The translations under genes were made by a program, and so were the position numbers. A stretch of 44,330 nt of DNA from Acidovorax sp. (GTDB taxonomy: Bacteria; Pseudomonadota; Gammaproteobacteria; Burkholderiales; Burkholderiaceae_C): the NCBI GenBank assembly GCA_030692685.1, contig JAUXZO010000087.1:1-44330 (forward strand). Direction: 5' to 3'. Numbering within the stretch: position 1 is the first letter of the stretch; every line of letters starts with the position of its first letter. The notes under the pieces were generated by a model. That model ran no database searches, was not told where the DNA came from, and worked only from the letters and a program-made list of their open reading frames with translations. This document shows positions 21,844-30,191 of this stretch, in pieces.

Positions 21844-22890
21844 TCAGGGCTCATTGTAGCGCAGGCCCCACAAAGACAGAAGCCGCTGCATATCGTTGGG
21901 CAACGGTGCATGAAACTCCAGCGCCTCTCCCGTCACTGGGTGGGTAAACGCCAAGCGGTATGCATGCAGGGCCTGACGCTGCATGGGGTCTATAGGCAAT
22001 CCACCATAGAGACTATCGCCCACCAGCGGGTGCTTCAACGATGCCATGTGCACCCGAATCTGGTGGGTGCGCCCGGTGTGCAAGGTGCACTGCACCCAGC
22101 AGCCGGCATCCACGCCGTCCAGACAGCGAATATCCGTACGCGCCGCTTTTCCTGGATGAATCGCCAGATCGACCACCGCCATCCTCAGACGGTTTCGAGG
22201 GTCGCGCCCGATGGGGGCATTCACAGTGCGGATTTTTGGCCCCGTCCACGCGCCATGGGCCAGCGCCAGATACTGCCGCTGCACTTTGCGCTCAGCAATG
22301 AGGGCAACCAGGGCGTCCATGGCAGCGCGGTGACGCGCGACCACCATCAGTCCACTGGTGTCTTTGTCGAGCCGATGAACAATGCCCGCGCGTGGCACCA
22401 GCAGTGCTTTTTCGTCCCGCGCCAACAGCCCATTGAGCAAGGTACCGCTCCAGTTGCCAGGGGCTGGGTGCACCACCAAGCCTGCAGGCTTGTTCACGAC
22501 CAACAGATGTGCATCCTCGTACACCACATCAATAGACATTGACTCCGGCCGGAAGGCCTGGCTCTGCACTGTCGGGCGCATTTCCAGCACCACGTGGTCC
22601 CCCGCCTTCACGCGGGTGGATGCCTTCAGAACCGGTCTCCCATTCAGGTTGACCAGCCCCTGCGTGAGTAACTGCTGCAAGTAACTGCGCGAAAACTCGG
22701 GGACTAGGTCGACCAGCGCCCGGTCTAGCCGGGCTGCGTGCTGCTCCGTCCCGATCTGCATGGGGCGCAGCTCGCTTTCTGCGTCTGACAAAGCATCGGC
22801 TTCATCAGTGTTCAGCCCAGCATCCGCCTCCAGCAACAGGGTCGGCTTGTCGTCGGGCAGGCTCACCACCACAGGCTTCGAAGGCTTCAA
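21844..22890 (-). CDS. rluD: 23S rRNA pseudouridine synthase, RluD type
   Basis: RluD modifies positions 1911, 1915 and 1917 in helix 69 of 23S rRNA and aids ribosome maturation. The sequence has an S4 domain (ARLDRALVDLVPEFSRSYLQQLLTQG) and the catalytic motif GIVHRLDKDTSGLMVV (Asp), followed by GRTHQIRVH. The frame opens with TTG at 22890, overlapping the nlpD stop (TTGA). ATG at 22761 (MQIGTEQHAARLDRAL) is an alternative that removes an acidic 43-residue tail. RluC/RluA family members share these motifs, but the sequence and length fit RluD best. Confidence 0.9.
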   Translation of the reverse strand: MKPSKPVVVSLPDDKPTLLLEADAGLNTDEADALSDAESELRPMQIGTEQHAARLDRALVDLVPEFSRSYLQQLLTQGLVNLNGRPVLKASTRVKAGDHVVLEMRPTVQSQAFRPESMSIDVVYEDAHLLVVNKPAGLVVHPAPGNWSGTLLNGLLARDEKALLVPRAGIVHRLDKDTSGLMVVARHRAAMDALVALIAERKVQRQYLALAHGAWTGPKIRTVNAPIGRDPRNRLRMAVVDLAIHPGKAARTDIRCLDGVDAGCWVQCTLHTGRTHQIRVHMASLKHPLVGDSLYGGLPIDPMQRQALHAYRLAFTHPVTGEALEFHAPLPNDMQRLLSLWGLRYNEP

Positions 22891-23807
22891 CGGGCGGGCA
22901 GGTAGCGCGACGGATCGACGGGCTTGCCTTGGCGGCGGATTTCAAAGTGCAGCTTTACGCGATCTGCATCGGTGCTTCCCATTTCGGCGATCTTCTGGCC
23001 CTTGCGCACTGATTGGTCTTCCTTGACCAGCAATGTCTGGTTGTGGGCATACGCCGTCAGAAAAGTATTGTTGTGCTTGAGGATGACCAGATTGCCGTAT
23101 CCACGCAAACCTGCACCGGCATACACCACCCTCCCATCGGCGGCAGCCAGCACCGGGTCGCCCGCCTTGCCCGAAATGTCGTAACCCTTGTTGCGAGCCT
23201 CGTCAAAGCCCGCAATTAGCGCGCCCGACGCGGGCCAGATAAAGCCAACATCGTCTTCCCCAGCCGCAGCTGGTGCGGTGGCGGGTGTTGTGGGCGCTAT
23301 CGCCACAACCGGGCCGGTAGCCAACGAAGCCGTGGGCTTGGGCGCACTGGCCGGGGCTGCTGGCGCACTACCAGGCGCGGCCGGAGCAATCGAGGACGAC
23401 GTCACAGGACGGGTGACCACACCGGTATCCGAGGCAACCGCTTGCGCCGCAGGCGCTGGAGGAACCACACGCAGCACCTGACCCACCTCAATCAGATTGG
23501 CGTTGTCAAGGTTGTTCCAGCGGGCGATGTCCTTCCAGCTCTGGCCCGAATCAAGACCAATGCGAATCAGCGTATCCCCGGGTTTGACTGAGTAATAGCC
23601 TGGCTTGCCCGCATTTTCAGCACCTGGCAGCGGCTTGATGGGAGTGCCCACCACCACACCTGGCTGCGCACCAGGCGCAGAGGAAGAAGATGACGAAGTG
23701 CCACGGTCTTCCACTGGAGCCTTGTACAGCCGGGTTCCACAGCCGGTGAGCACCAGACCCGCCAATGCCACGGTAAACCCAACCACAAGACCACGCGATA
23801 CGAACAT
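22887..23807 (-). CDS. nlpD: NlpD-like LysM/M23 murein hydrolase activator lipoprotein
   Basis: NlpD-type lipoproteins activate amidases during cell separation. The product (306 residues) has a lipobox LTGC (Cys about 23) and a LysM domain (GYYSVKPGDTLIRIGLDSGQSWKDIARWNNL). A long Ala/Pro-rich linker follows, then a C-terminal M23 domain (GYDISGKAGDPVLAAADGRVVYAGAGLRGYGNLVILKHN). In the M23 domain the zinc ligands are incomplete (for example, no HxH near LHFEIR), as in activating rather than catalytic members. ATG at 23807 is favoured because AAGGGA lies seven bases before it; ATG at 23813 is possible. rpoS, a common neighbour of nlpD, is not here. Confidence 0.92.
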   Translation of the reverse strand: MFVSRGLVVGFTVALAGLVLTGCGTRLYKAPVEDRGTSSSSSSAPGAQPGVVVGTPIKPLPGAENAGKPGYYSVKPGDTLIRIGLDSGQSWKDIARWNNLDNANLIEVGQVLRVVPPAPAAQAVASDTGVVTRPVTSSSIAPAAPGSAPAAPASAPKPTASLATGPVVAIAPTTPATAPAAAGEDDVGFIWPASGALIAGFDEARNKGYDISGKAGDPVLAAADGRVVYAGAGLRGYGNLVILKHNNTFLTAYAHNQTLLVKEDQSVRKGQKIAEMGSTDADRVKLHFEIRRQGKPVDPSRYLPAR

Positions 23808-23819
23808 AAGCATTTCCCT

Positions 23820-24590
23820 TTAGGCAATCCCCGATTTTAGAGGGACAAAATGCACAGGCTCCAATACGCTTTGTTTCAATCCGTGTGGGGTTTTGTCGAT
23901 CACAAGCAACATTTGCTGTCCGCCCGCCAGCGCCATGGGGGCCACCAGCCTTCCCCCCACCGCCAATTGATCGCACCAGGCCTGGGGCAAAGCATCGCCG
24001 CCCGCGGCCGCGATGATGGCGGCATAAGGCGCACCTTTGGCATAACCGAGCATGCCATCCCCAAATAACAGATGCAGATTGGCAAGCCGAAACGGCCGCA
24101 GGTTGTCGCGGGCCTTTTCGTGCAGCCCGCGCAACCGCTCCACAGAGTAAACCTCGCGTGCAAGCCGACTCAGCACTGCGGCCTGATAACCGCAGCCGGT
24201 TCCAATCTCCAACACGCGCCCCAAGCCGCCAGCACGTGCGCCCTCGGCACCCAGCAATAGCTCACACATGCGCGCCACCACATTGGGTTTGGATATGGTC
24301 TGCCCCAGGCCAATAGGCAGGCTGGTGTCTTCGTAGGCTTGATTGCCCAGTGCGCTGTCCACAAATCGGTGGCGCTCCACAGCGCCCATCGCCTGCAACA
24401 CTGGCACCGAGGTCACACCGCCCGCCGCCAGTTTTTGCACCATGCGTGCCCGCACCGCCGCCGAATCCAACCCCACTCCCACAGCGGACATCGCCACCGG
24501 TTTGCGGGCTGATGCGGCCAGAACCGGCGCCTTGGCTGGTGCGGGGCCAGAGCCCGGCAACCGGGCGGGAAACCCAGGTCGGCGCTGCAT
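23820..24590 (-). CDS. pcm: Protein-L-isoaspartate O-methyltransferase
   Basis: Pcm repairs isoaspartyl residues in aged proteins with SAM as methyl donor. The 256-residue sequence contains MVQKLAAGGVTSVPVLQAMGAVERHRFVD, YEDTSLPIGLGQTISKP and the SAM motif VLEIGTGCGYQAAVLSRLA. ATG at 24590 overlaps the surE stop codon (TGATG). It leaves a Pro/Ala-rich N-terminal extension of about 45 residues compared with E. coli Pcm. The open frame continues upstream to 24905 but is a shadow of surE there. Confidence 0.95.
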   Translation of the reverse strand: MQRRPGFPARLPGSGPAPAKAPVLAASARKPVAMSAVGVGLDSAAVRARMVQKLAAGGVTSVPVLQAMGAVERHRFVDSALGNQAYEDTSLPIGLGQTISKPNVVARMCELLLGAEGARAGGLGRVLEIGTGCGYQAAVLSRLAREVYSVERLRGLHEKARDNLRPFRLANLHLLFGDGMLGYAKGAPYAAIIAAAGGDALPQAWCDQLAVGGRLVAPMALAGGQQMLLVIDKTPHGLKQSVLEPVHFVPLKSGIA

Positions 24591-25378
24591 CAACCGCCAG
24601 GAGCGCCAGACGCCCCCGCCACCAGTTGCGATGCCGTTTGTGCCCAGTACCCCAGGTTGTCGTGATCGGTCAGGTCCACCTTCAGCGGAGTCATCGACAC
24701 ATGGCCTTGCGCCGTGGCATGAAAATCCGTGCCCTCGGCATCGTCCTTGGCCGCACCGGCGCCACCTATCCAGTACATCGCCTCGCCGCGCGGGCTCTCT
24801 TGTACGATGACGCGTTCTGCTGCATGGCGGCGCCCCAGGCGGCACAGCTTGATGGGTCGAAGCGCCTCCAGCGGCATGTTCGGAATGTTCACATTCAGCA
24901 GCCACGGGGTTTCAGTGACGAGGTTCTGTTGCCGCATCTGCGCCACGATTTCACGGGCTTTGGCAGCCGCTGCCTCGATCTCGCCCCAGCCTTTGTCCAC
25001 CTGCGAAAAAGCAATCGCCGGGAGCCCGAACAAATACCCTTCCATGGCCGCGCCCACGGTACCCGAATAAATCGTGTCGTCGCCCATGTTGGCGCCGTTG
25101 TTGATGCCTGAAACCACCAGGTCGGGCCGATAACCCAGCAGCCCGGTCAGCGCAATGTGCACGCAGTCGGCCGGCGTGCCGTTCACATACCGAAAGCCGT
25201 TGAAGGCCTTGTGCACATACAGCGGCGAATGCAGGGTCAAGGCGTTCGACTTGGCACTGTTGTTGTGTTCGGGCGCAACCACCTCCACCTCTACGCCATC
25301 AAGGGTTTTGAGCGCATCGTGCAGGGCCACAATGCCGGGCGCCTGGTAGCCGTCGTCGTTCGAAATAAGGATCTTCAT
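24590..25378 (-). CDS. surE: 5'/3'-nucleotidase SurE
   Basis: SurE is a metal-dependent nucleotidase acting on nucleoside monophosphates, linked to stationary-phase survival. It starts MKILISNDDGYQAPGI (Asp-Asp metal ligands) and carries the conserved DLVVSGINNGANMGDDTIYSGTVGAAMEG and NVNIPN. At 262 residues it has the family length. ATG at 25378 is chosen for this conserved start, although no Shine-Dalgarno sequence is seen before it. It begins the surE-pcm-nlpD-rluD run and is divergent from the oxidoreductase gene at 25550. Confidence 0.97.
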   Translation of the reverse strand: MKILISNDDGYQAPGIVALHDALKTLDGVEVEVVAPEHNNSAKSNALTLHSPLYVHKAFNGFRYVNGTPADCVHIALTGLLGYRPDLVVSGINNGANMGDDTIYSGTVGAAMEGYLFGLPAIAFSQVDKGWGEIEAAAAKAREIVAQMRQQNLVTETPWLLNVNIPNMPLEALRPIKLCRLGRRHAAERVIVQESPRGEAMYWIGGAGAAKDDAEGTDFHATAQGHVSMTPLKVDLTDHDNLGYWAQTASQLVAGASGAPGG

Positions 25379-25549
25379 GATTGCAATAGGAGGTTGCAAC
25401 GGATTGTAGGTGGGGCACCCTCCGCGCACCGTGCGGCGACTGCCGCCTGCACCGCCGTCGCTCGTGGGACAACCCACGCGCCGCAGCGCCACCTATCATG
25501 CGGGCGATCATTGACCGACAAGACCAACCAGCCCAACAGGAGACTCCCC

Positions 25550-26524
25550 ATGCACGCTTGGCTCTGCACCAACCCCACCGGCGTTGAAGCACTCAGCTGG
25601 ACCGAACTGCCCACGCCCACACCCAAGGCAGGAGAGGTACTCATCGAGATCAAGGCGGCCAGCCTGAACTTCCCTGATCTGCTGATCGTGCAGAACAAGT
25701 ACCAGATGAAACCGCCGCTGCCTTTTGTGCCGGGCTCTGAATATGCAGGCGTGGTGGTGGCCGTGGGCGACGGGGTCACCCACCTCAAGGTCGGTCAGAA
25801 CGTGGCCTGCCTGTCGGGCACCGGGGGGTTTGGCACCCACACCATTGCGCCAGCAGCTTTGTGCATGCCATTGCCCGATGGTTTTTCGCACGTCGATGCT
25901 GCCGCCTTCATCATGATCTACGCCAGATCGCACCACGCCCGGGTGGACCGCGCCCAGCTCAAGGCGGGCGAGACCGTGCTGGTGCTGGGCGCTGCTGGTG
26001 GTGTCGGCACCTCCGCCATCCAGATTGCCAAGGCCATGGGTGCCCGCGTGATTGCGGCGGCCTCCAGCGACGAAAAATGCGCGCTGTGCACCTCCATCGG
26101 TGCAGATGCCACCATCAACTACAGCAAAGACAACCTGCGCGAATCCATCAAGGCCTTGACGGACGGCAAGGGCCCCGACGTCATTTATGACCCCGTGGGC
26201 GGCGACTTTGCCGAGCCCGCCTTCCGCTCCATCGCCTGGCGCGGCCGTTACCTGGTAGTGGGTTTTGCCTCTGGCCCCATCCCCGCCCTGCCCTTTAACC
26301 TGGCATTGCTCAAAGGCGCGTCCATCGTGGGTGTGTTCTGGGGCGACTTTGCCAAGCGCGAACCCAAGGCCAACGCCGCCATGATGGGCGAGCTGGCGCA
26401 GTGGTATGCCCAGGGCAAGATCAAGCCCGTGATCGACCGAACCATGCCCATGGCAGAGCTGCCCGCCGCCTACGCCCACATGGGCTCGCGCGGGGTGATG
26501 GGCAAGCTGGTAATGGTGAACTGA
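25550..26524 (+). CDS. NADPH:quinone oxidoreductase family protein (zinc-independent MDR)
   Basis: This is a medium-chain dehydrogenase/reductase of 324 residues, similar to quinone oxidoreductases that use NADPH. The N-terminal GroES-like part carries SLNFPDLLIVQNKYQMKPPLPFVPGSEYAG. The Rossmann part has VLVLGAAGGVGTSAIQIAKAMGARVIA. Zinc-binding cysteines of alcohol dehydrogenases are absent. ATG has AGGAG nine bases upstream, and the frame upstream of it overlaps surE on the other strand. The physiological substrate is unknown. Confidence 0.92.
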   Translation: MHAWLCTNPTGVEALSWTELPTPTPKAGEVLIEIKAASLNFPDLLIVQNKYQMKPPLPFVPGSEYAGVVVAVGDGVTHLKVGQNVACLSGTGGFGTHTIAPAALCMPLPDGFSHVDAAAFIMIYARSHHARVDRAQLKAGETVLVLGAAGGVGTSAIQIAKAMGARVIAAASSDEKCALCTSIGADATINYSKDNLRESIKALTDGKGPDVIYDPVGGDFAEPAFRSIAWRGRYLVVGFASGPIPALPFNLALLKGASIVGVFWGDFAKREPKANAAMMGELAQWYAQGKIKPVIDRTMPMAELPAAYAHMGSRGVMGKLVMVN

Positions 26525-26531
26525 CGACGGC

Positions 26532-26550
26532 GCCAGCGGCCGCCGCTGGC
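26532..26550 (+). terminator. Perfect hairpin after the oxidoreductase gene
   Basis: GCCAGCGG, a three-base loop CCG, and CCGCTGGC form a perfect 8-bp stem 8 bp after the stop codon. No T tract follows, so it is at best an atypical terminator or an mRNA 3'-end stabiliser. Confidence 0.35.
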
Positions 26551-26628
26551 AGTCGGCACCCACTCCACAAAAATGTAATCCGCTGTGTCACACTCGCGCA
26601 TCTAAGCCCCTGACACTGGTGCCCTTAC

Positions 26629-28167
26629 ATGGCCGACCGACCACCTTCCGAGATAGCCCGCGAGACGCTCAAGCAACTGACCGCAAGGCGCCTCGCCCCA
26701 ACGCCCGACCACTATCAGGCGCTCTACGATGAGATTGCCGGGACGCCCAGCCCACAGCCCTTTCCGGAGGGGCAGCTAAGCAGCATCCAGCGGGTATTGC
26801 CCGGCCAGACACCCGCCCAAAAGCGGTTACTGGGCCAATTTGAACGGGCCATCATCACCAAGGACTGGACCTCGCTGCAAAGCGTGATGGTGGGCTACGC
26901 CAACCTGGGCCTCAACCCCGCCGCAAGCTCCAAGCCCATCGAGACCGCCAACGCGCCGACCGCCCTGGGCGAGTTGCCCGCAGAGTTCGCCGAAACCCTT
27001 GCCCGCCTGATAGACAACACACTCCCCGCCCTGGGGGAGGACGATGTCCGCGTGATCGACATGGCGCGACAGCTGATCACTTTTCTGAGAGAGCCAGCGC
27101 CCCCAGCCGTCGCCACAACACAGCTCATGCTGGGCAATTTCACGTACCGCGTGTCTTTTGCCACCGAGGAACAGGCGGCCATCCGCGCCATGCTGCTTGA
27201 ACTGCTGCACATGGTGTTCGAGAACATTGCCGTGCTCAGCGCCGACGACCGCTGGCTGCAAGGCCAGGCCGAGGCGCTGATGACCGCCTCCACCCCGCCG
27301 CTCACGCTGCGGCGCCTGGACGATGTGCAGCGGCGGCTGAAGGACGTGATCTTCAAGCAGACCGAAGCCCGCGCCCGCACGGTCGAAGCGCAAGAGCAGA
27401 TGAAGGACATGTTGGCCACGTTCATTGAACGCCTGGCGCTGATCACTGCTTCCAGCACGTCCTACCAAGGCACCATGGAGCGCTGCGCCGACCTCATTGG
27501 CAAGGCCAATACGCTCGAAGAAATTGCACCTGTGCTGCAAGAAGTGATGAGCGCCACCCGCGCCATGGCGCTGGACAGCCGCGTCACGCACGACGAGCTG
27601 CACGACCTGCGCGAGCGCACCGAAGCCAAACGTGCCGAAATGGTCAAGCTGCAGGAAGAACTGGACCGCGCCAGTGCGCAGGCCCGGCACGACCCGTTGA
27701 CTGGCACGCTCAACCGCAAGGGCCTGGACGAAGCCATGGAGCGCGAAATCGCACGTTCGCGCCGCCTGGGCTCGCCGCTGTGCCTGGCCTTGCTTGACCT
27801 GGACAACTTCAAGGCTCTGAACGACCGGGTGGGGCACGCCGGTGGCGACGCAGCCCTGGTGCATCTGGCGCAGGTCACCCGCGAAGTGATGCGCCCCCAA
27901 GACCTGCTGGCCCGTTACGGCGGCGAAGAGTTTGTACTGGTACTGCCGGACACCACCGTCGAAAGCGGCGTAGCCGCCATGACCCGCCTGCAGCGCGAAC
28001 TGACCACACGCTTGTTCTTGCAGGGCACCGAAAAAGTGCTGATCACCTTCAGCGCCGGGGTAGCCCAGTTGCAGGGCACCGAGAGCAGCACGGACGCAAT
28101 CATCCGCGCCGACCAGGCGATGTACCTGGCCAAACGGTCTGGCAAAAACCGCGTCATGGCGGCATAG
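26629..28167 (+). CDS. Soluble diguanylate cyclase (GGDEF domain)
   Basis: It makes the second messenger c-di-GMP from two GTP. The 512-residue protein has no membrane segment. A helical N-terminal region of about 350 residues (starting MADRPPSEIARETLKQLTARRLAP, with a coiled coil near HDELHDLRERTEAKRAEMVKL) precedes the GGDEF domain (DPLTGTLNRKGLD...). The active site is GGEEF at residues 431-435, with an intact inhibitory I-site RPQD upstream, so it is probably active and product-inhibited. This N-terminal architecture is common in Burkholderiales cyclases. The signal it senses is not apparent. Confidence 0.93.
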   Translation: MADRPPSEIARETLKQLTARRLAPTPDHYQALYDEIAGTPSPQPFPEGQLSSIQRVLPGQTPAQKRLLGQFERAIITKDWTSLQSVMVGYANLGLNPAASSKPIETANAPTALGELPAEFAETLARLIDNTLPALGEDDVRVIDMARQLITFLREPAPPAVATTQLMLGNFTYRVSFATEEQAAIRAMLLELLHMVFENIAVLSADDRWLQGQAEALMTASTPPLTLRRLDDVQRRLKDVIFKQTEARARTVEAQEQMKDMLATFIERLALITASSTSYQGTMERCADLIGKANTLEEIAPVLQEVMSATRAMALDSRVTHDELHDLRERTEAKRAEMVKLQEELDRASAQARHDPLTGTLNRKGLDEAMEREIARSRRLGSPLCLALLDLDNFKALNDRVGHAGGDAALVHLAQVTREVMRPQDLLARYGGEEFVLVLPDTTVESGVAAMTRLQRELTTRLFLQGTEKVLITFSAGVAQLQGTESSTDAIIRADQAMYLAKRSGKNRVMAA

Positions 28168-28170
28168 GGT

Positions 28171-28345
28171 GAAGCACCCCCTGAGTCGCCTTCGGCGCCT
28201 TCCCCCTCTCCTTCGGGAGGGGGACGCCACCCGTGGCCTGGCGGAGCCAGTTCCACGGTGGCACTGGCCTTGGGGCGTGCCGGTATCGACGGCCGGTCGG
28301 CGCAGCAAGGTCGCCTGATGTGAGAAATTTCTCCAGACTTCCCTT
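28171..28345 (+). repeat. Comamonadaceae-type intergenic repeat with hairpins
   Basis: Non-coding sequence directly after the cyclase gene contains CGCC-ttc-GGCG (28187-28197) and a strong stem CCCCCTC...GAGGGGG (28202-28223), then GGCCTGGCGGAGCCAGTTCC and further paired segments up to GGTCGCCTGATG. I recognise this as a multi-copy intergenic element seen many times in Acidovorax/Delftia-type genomes. That recognition is from memory, and only one copy is in this window. It may end the upstream transcript. Confidence 0.6.
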
Positions 28346-28386
28346 GCTCGGCCTGCTGTTGCCAACCCCCTGAAATACCACCGGCT

Positions 28387-29952
28387 ATGGACCGCCGCGC
28401 CTTTCTGCAATACGCCGCATATGCGGCCACGGCGGCTGCCCTGCCCCGCTGGGCGTGGAGCAAACCGCCGTCGCTACAAGCCAACCCGTTCGCCCTGGGC
28501 GTGGCCAGCGGCGACCCGGAACCGGACGGCGTGGTGCTGTGGACGCGGCTGGTGCTGGCAGACCCGGCGCAGATACAGGCCGCCCACACCGTGCGATGGG
28601 AGGTGGCGCACGACGCACGTTTTGCGCAGATCGTGAAAAAGGGTGAAGCCACCGCGCTGCCCACGCTCGGCCACAGCGTGCATGTAGAACTGCACGGGCT
28701 GGCGCCAGGGCGGTGGTACCACTACCGCTTCATGCTCGGCGATGCCGTCAGCACCACCGGTCGCACACGCACCGCCCCGGCGACGGGCGACCTGCCCGCA
28801 GCACTGCGACTGGCCTTTGCGTCGTGCCAACGCTGGGAACACGGCCACTACGCCGCATGGCGCCATGTGGCGGCCGAACAGCCTGACCTGGTGCTGTTTC
28901 TGGGCGACTACATCTACGAATACGCCACGCCCAAAAACACCGCCGACCTGGCGCGCAGCCACACCCTGCGCCACGCCAGCACGCTGGCAGATTTCAGAGA
29001 CCGTTACGCCCTGCACAAAAGCGACCCCGCCCTGCAAGCCGCCCACGCCGCCTGCCCCTGGGCCGTGACCTGGGATGACCACGAGGTGCAGAACGACTAC
29101 GCCAGTGCTGCTGGCCGGGGCGACGACGGGAGCTTTCTGGTATTGCGCAGCGCCGCGTGGCAGGCGTTCTACGAAAACATGCCTCTGCGCGCCGCCAGCC
29201 TGAATCGCCCCGCCCCCGACACCCACTGGCATGCGCTGCAGGTTTACCGCCGCCTGCGCTGGGGGCGCCTGGCGCACCTCCACCTGCTGGACAGCCGCCA
29301 GTACCGCAGCTGGCAGGCCTGCCGCACCCCTCAATCCACCAGCGCGGGTGCCGTGCGCACGGCAGACTGTGCCGATCTGGCCAGCCCCGCCCGCACGCTG
29401 TTGGGCACGGCGCAAGAGCAGTGGCTGAACGCAGGTCTGGCCGCAGACGCACGCACCGAGGACGCTACCCGCTGGAGCGTGTTGGCGCAGCAGACTCTGT
29501 TTTCGCCGCGCCACTACCCGTCGGGCGTAACGTCCACCGACAGCTGGGAGGGCTACCCCGCCGCCCGAGCCCGTCTGCTGCATGCTGTGGCCCAACACGC
29601 TCCGCGCAACACCGTGCTGCTGGGCGGCGACATCCACCAGAACTACGTCTGCCGCGTGCACGCCGACGTCGAGCGCCCCGAATCACCCGTGATGGCCAGC
29701 GAGTTCTGCGGCACCTCGATCAGCTCGCGCTCGGGCACCACGCAAGACAAGGTGGACGCCATCGCTCGCCACAATCCGCATGTGCTGCTGGCCCGTTGCG
29801 ACCAACGCGGCTATGGCTTGGCGGACATCACGCCCACGCGCTGGACCACCACCCTGCGCGTGCTGGACGACCCACTGCGCGCAGACAGCGCGGCCTCGAC
29901 CCTCGCAAGTTTTGTGGTGGAAGACGGGCGACCCGGCCCGGTGAGAGATTGA
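28387..29952 (+). CDS. phoD: PhoD-family alkaline phosphatase/phosphodiesterase, Tat-exported
   Basis: PhoD-like metallophosphatases release phosphate from phosphodiesters and monoesters outside the cytoplasm, using Ca and Fe. The 521-residue protein begins MDRRAFLQYAAYAATAAALP, a twin-arginine signal (RRAFL). An N-terminal PhoD_N domain follows (NPFALGVASGDPEPDGVVLWTRL), then the catalytic domain with FASCQRW, LFLGDYIYE, TWDDHEVQNDY and LLGGDIHQNYVC. No Pho box was identified upstream, where the gap holds the intergenic repeat. No other phosphate genes are near. Confidence 0.92.
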   Translation: MDRRAFLQYAAYAATAAALPRWAWSKPPSLQANPFALGVASGDPEPDGVVLWTRLVLADPAQIQAAHTVRWEVAHDARFAQIVKKGEATALPTLGHSVHVELHGLAPGRWYHYRFMLGDAVSTTGRTRTAPATGDLPAALRLAFASCQRWEHGHYAAWRHVAAEQPDLVLFLGDYIYEYATPKNTADLARSHTLRHASTLADFRDRYALHKSDPALQAAHAACPWAVTWDDHEVQNDYASAAGRGDDGSFLVLRSAAWQAFYENMPLRAASLNRPAPDTHWHALQVYRRLRWGRLAHLHLLDSRQYRSWQACRTPQSTSAGAVRTADCADLASPARTLLGTAQEQWLNAGLAADARTEDATRWSVLAQQTLFSPRHYPSGVTSTDSWEGYPAARARLLHAVAQHAPRNTVLLGGDIHQNYVCRVHADVERPESPVMASEFCGTSISSRSGTTQDKVDAIARHNPHVLLARCDQRGYGLADITPTRWTTTLRVLDDPLRADSAASTLASFVVEDGRPGPVRD

Positions 29953-29957
29953 AAAAA

Positions 29958-29997
29958 TGAGCACTTGAGCACTTGAGCACTTGAGCGCTTGAGCGCT
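29958..29997 (+). repeat. 8-bp tandem repeat, five copies
   Basis: TGAGCACT occurs three times, then TGAGCGCT twice, directly head to tail, starting five bases after the phoD stop codon. Non-coding. Confidence 0.95.
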
Positions 29998-30052
29998 TTC
30001 GTTCTTGGTTGCGCAGGCAACCCGACGCACCCGCGGAAACACTCCTGTTTTC

Positions 30053-30106
30053 ATAGCTACTAGCGCTTATTTGATAAGCGCCAGAGGCAAAAAACACTCA
30101 TATTTC
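30053..30106 (+). repeat. Dispersed palindromic repeat, copy 1
   Basis: Reads ATAGCTACTAGCGCTTAT, loop TTG, ATAAGCGCCAGAGGC, then a tail ending CTCATATTTC. The core forms a hairpin of about nine base pairs. The same element occurs in reverse orientation at 34320-34368 and 35275-35333. Confidence 0.85.
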
Positions 30107-30191
30107 AGCCCCCTGTAGCGTGATGTAACGCTGCGGCGCCGCGCTGCGAAGGCGCCGTACCATGGCCGCTTCTTGCACAGAAGGAGATGCC

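Noticed and set aside
26827..28410. 527-codon open frame antisense to the soluble cyclase
   Set aside because: Shadow frame; the plus strand encodes a clear GGDEF protein.
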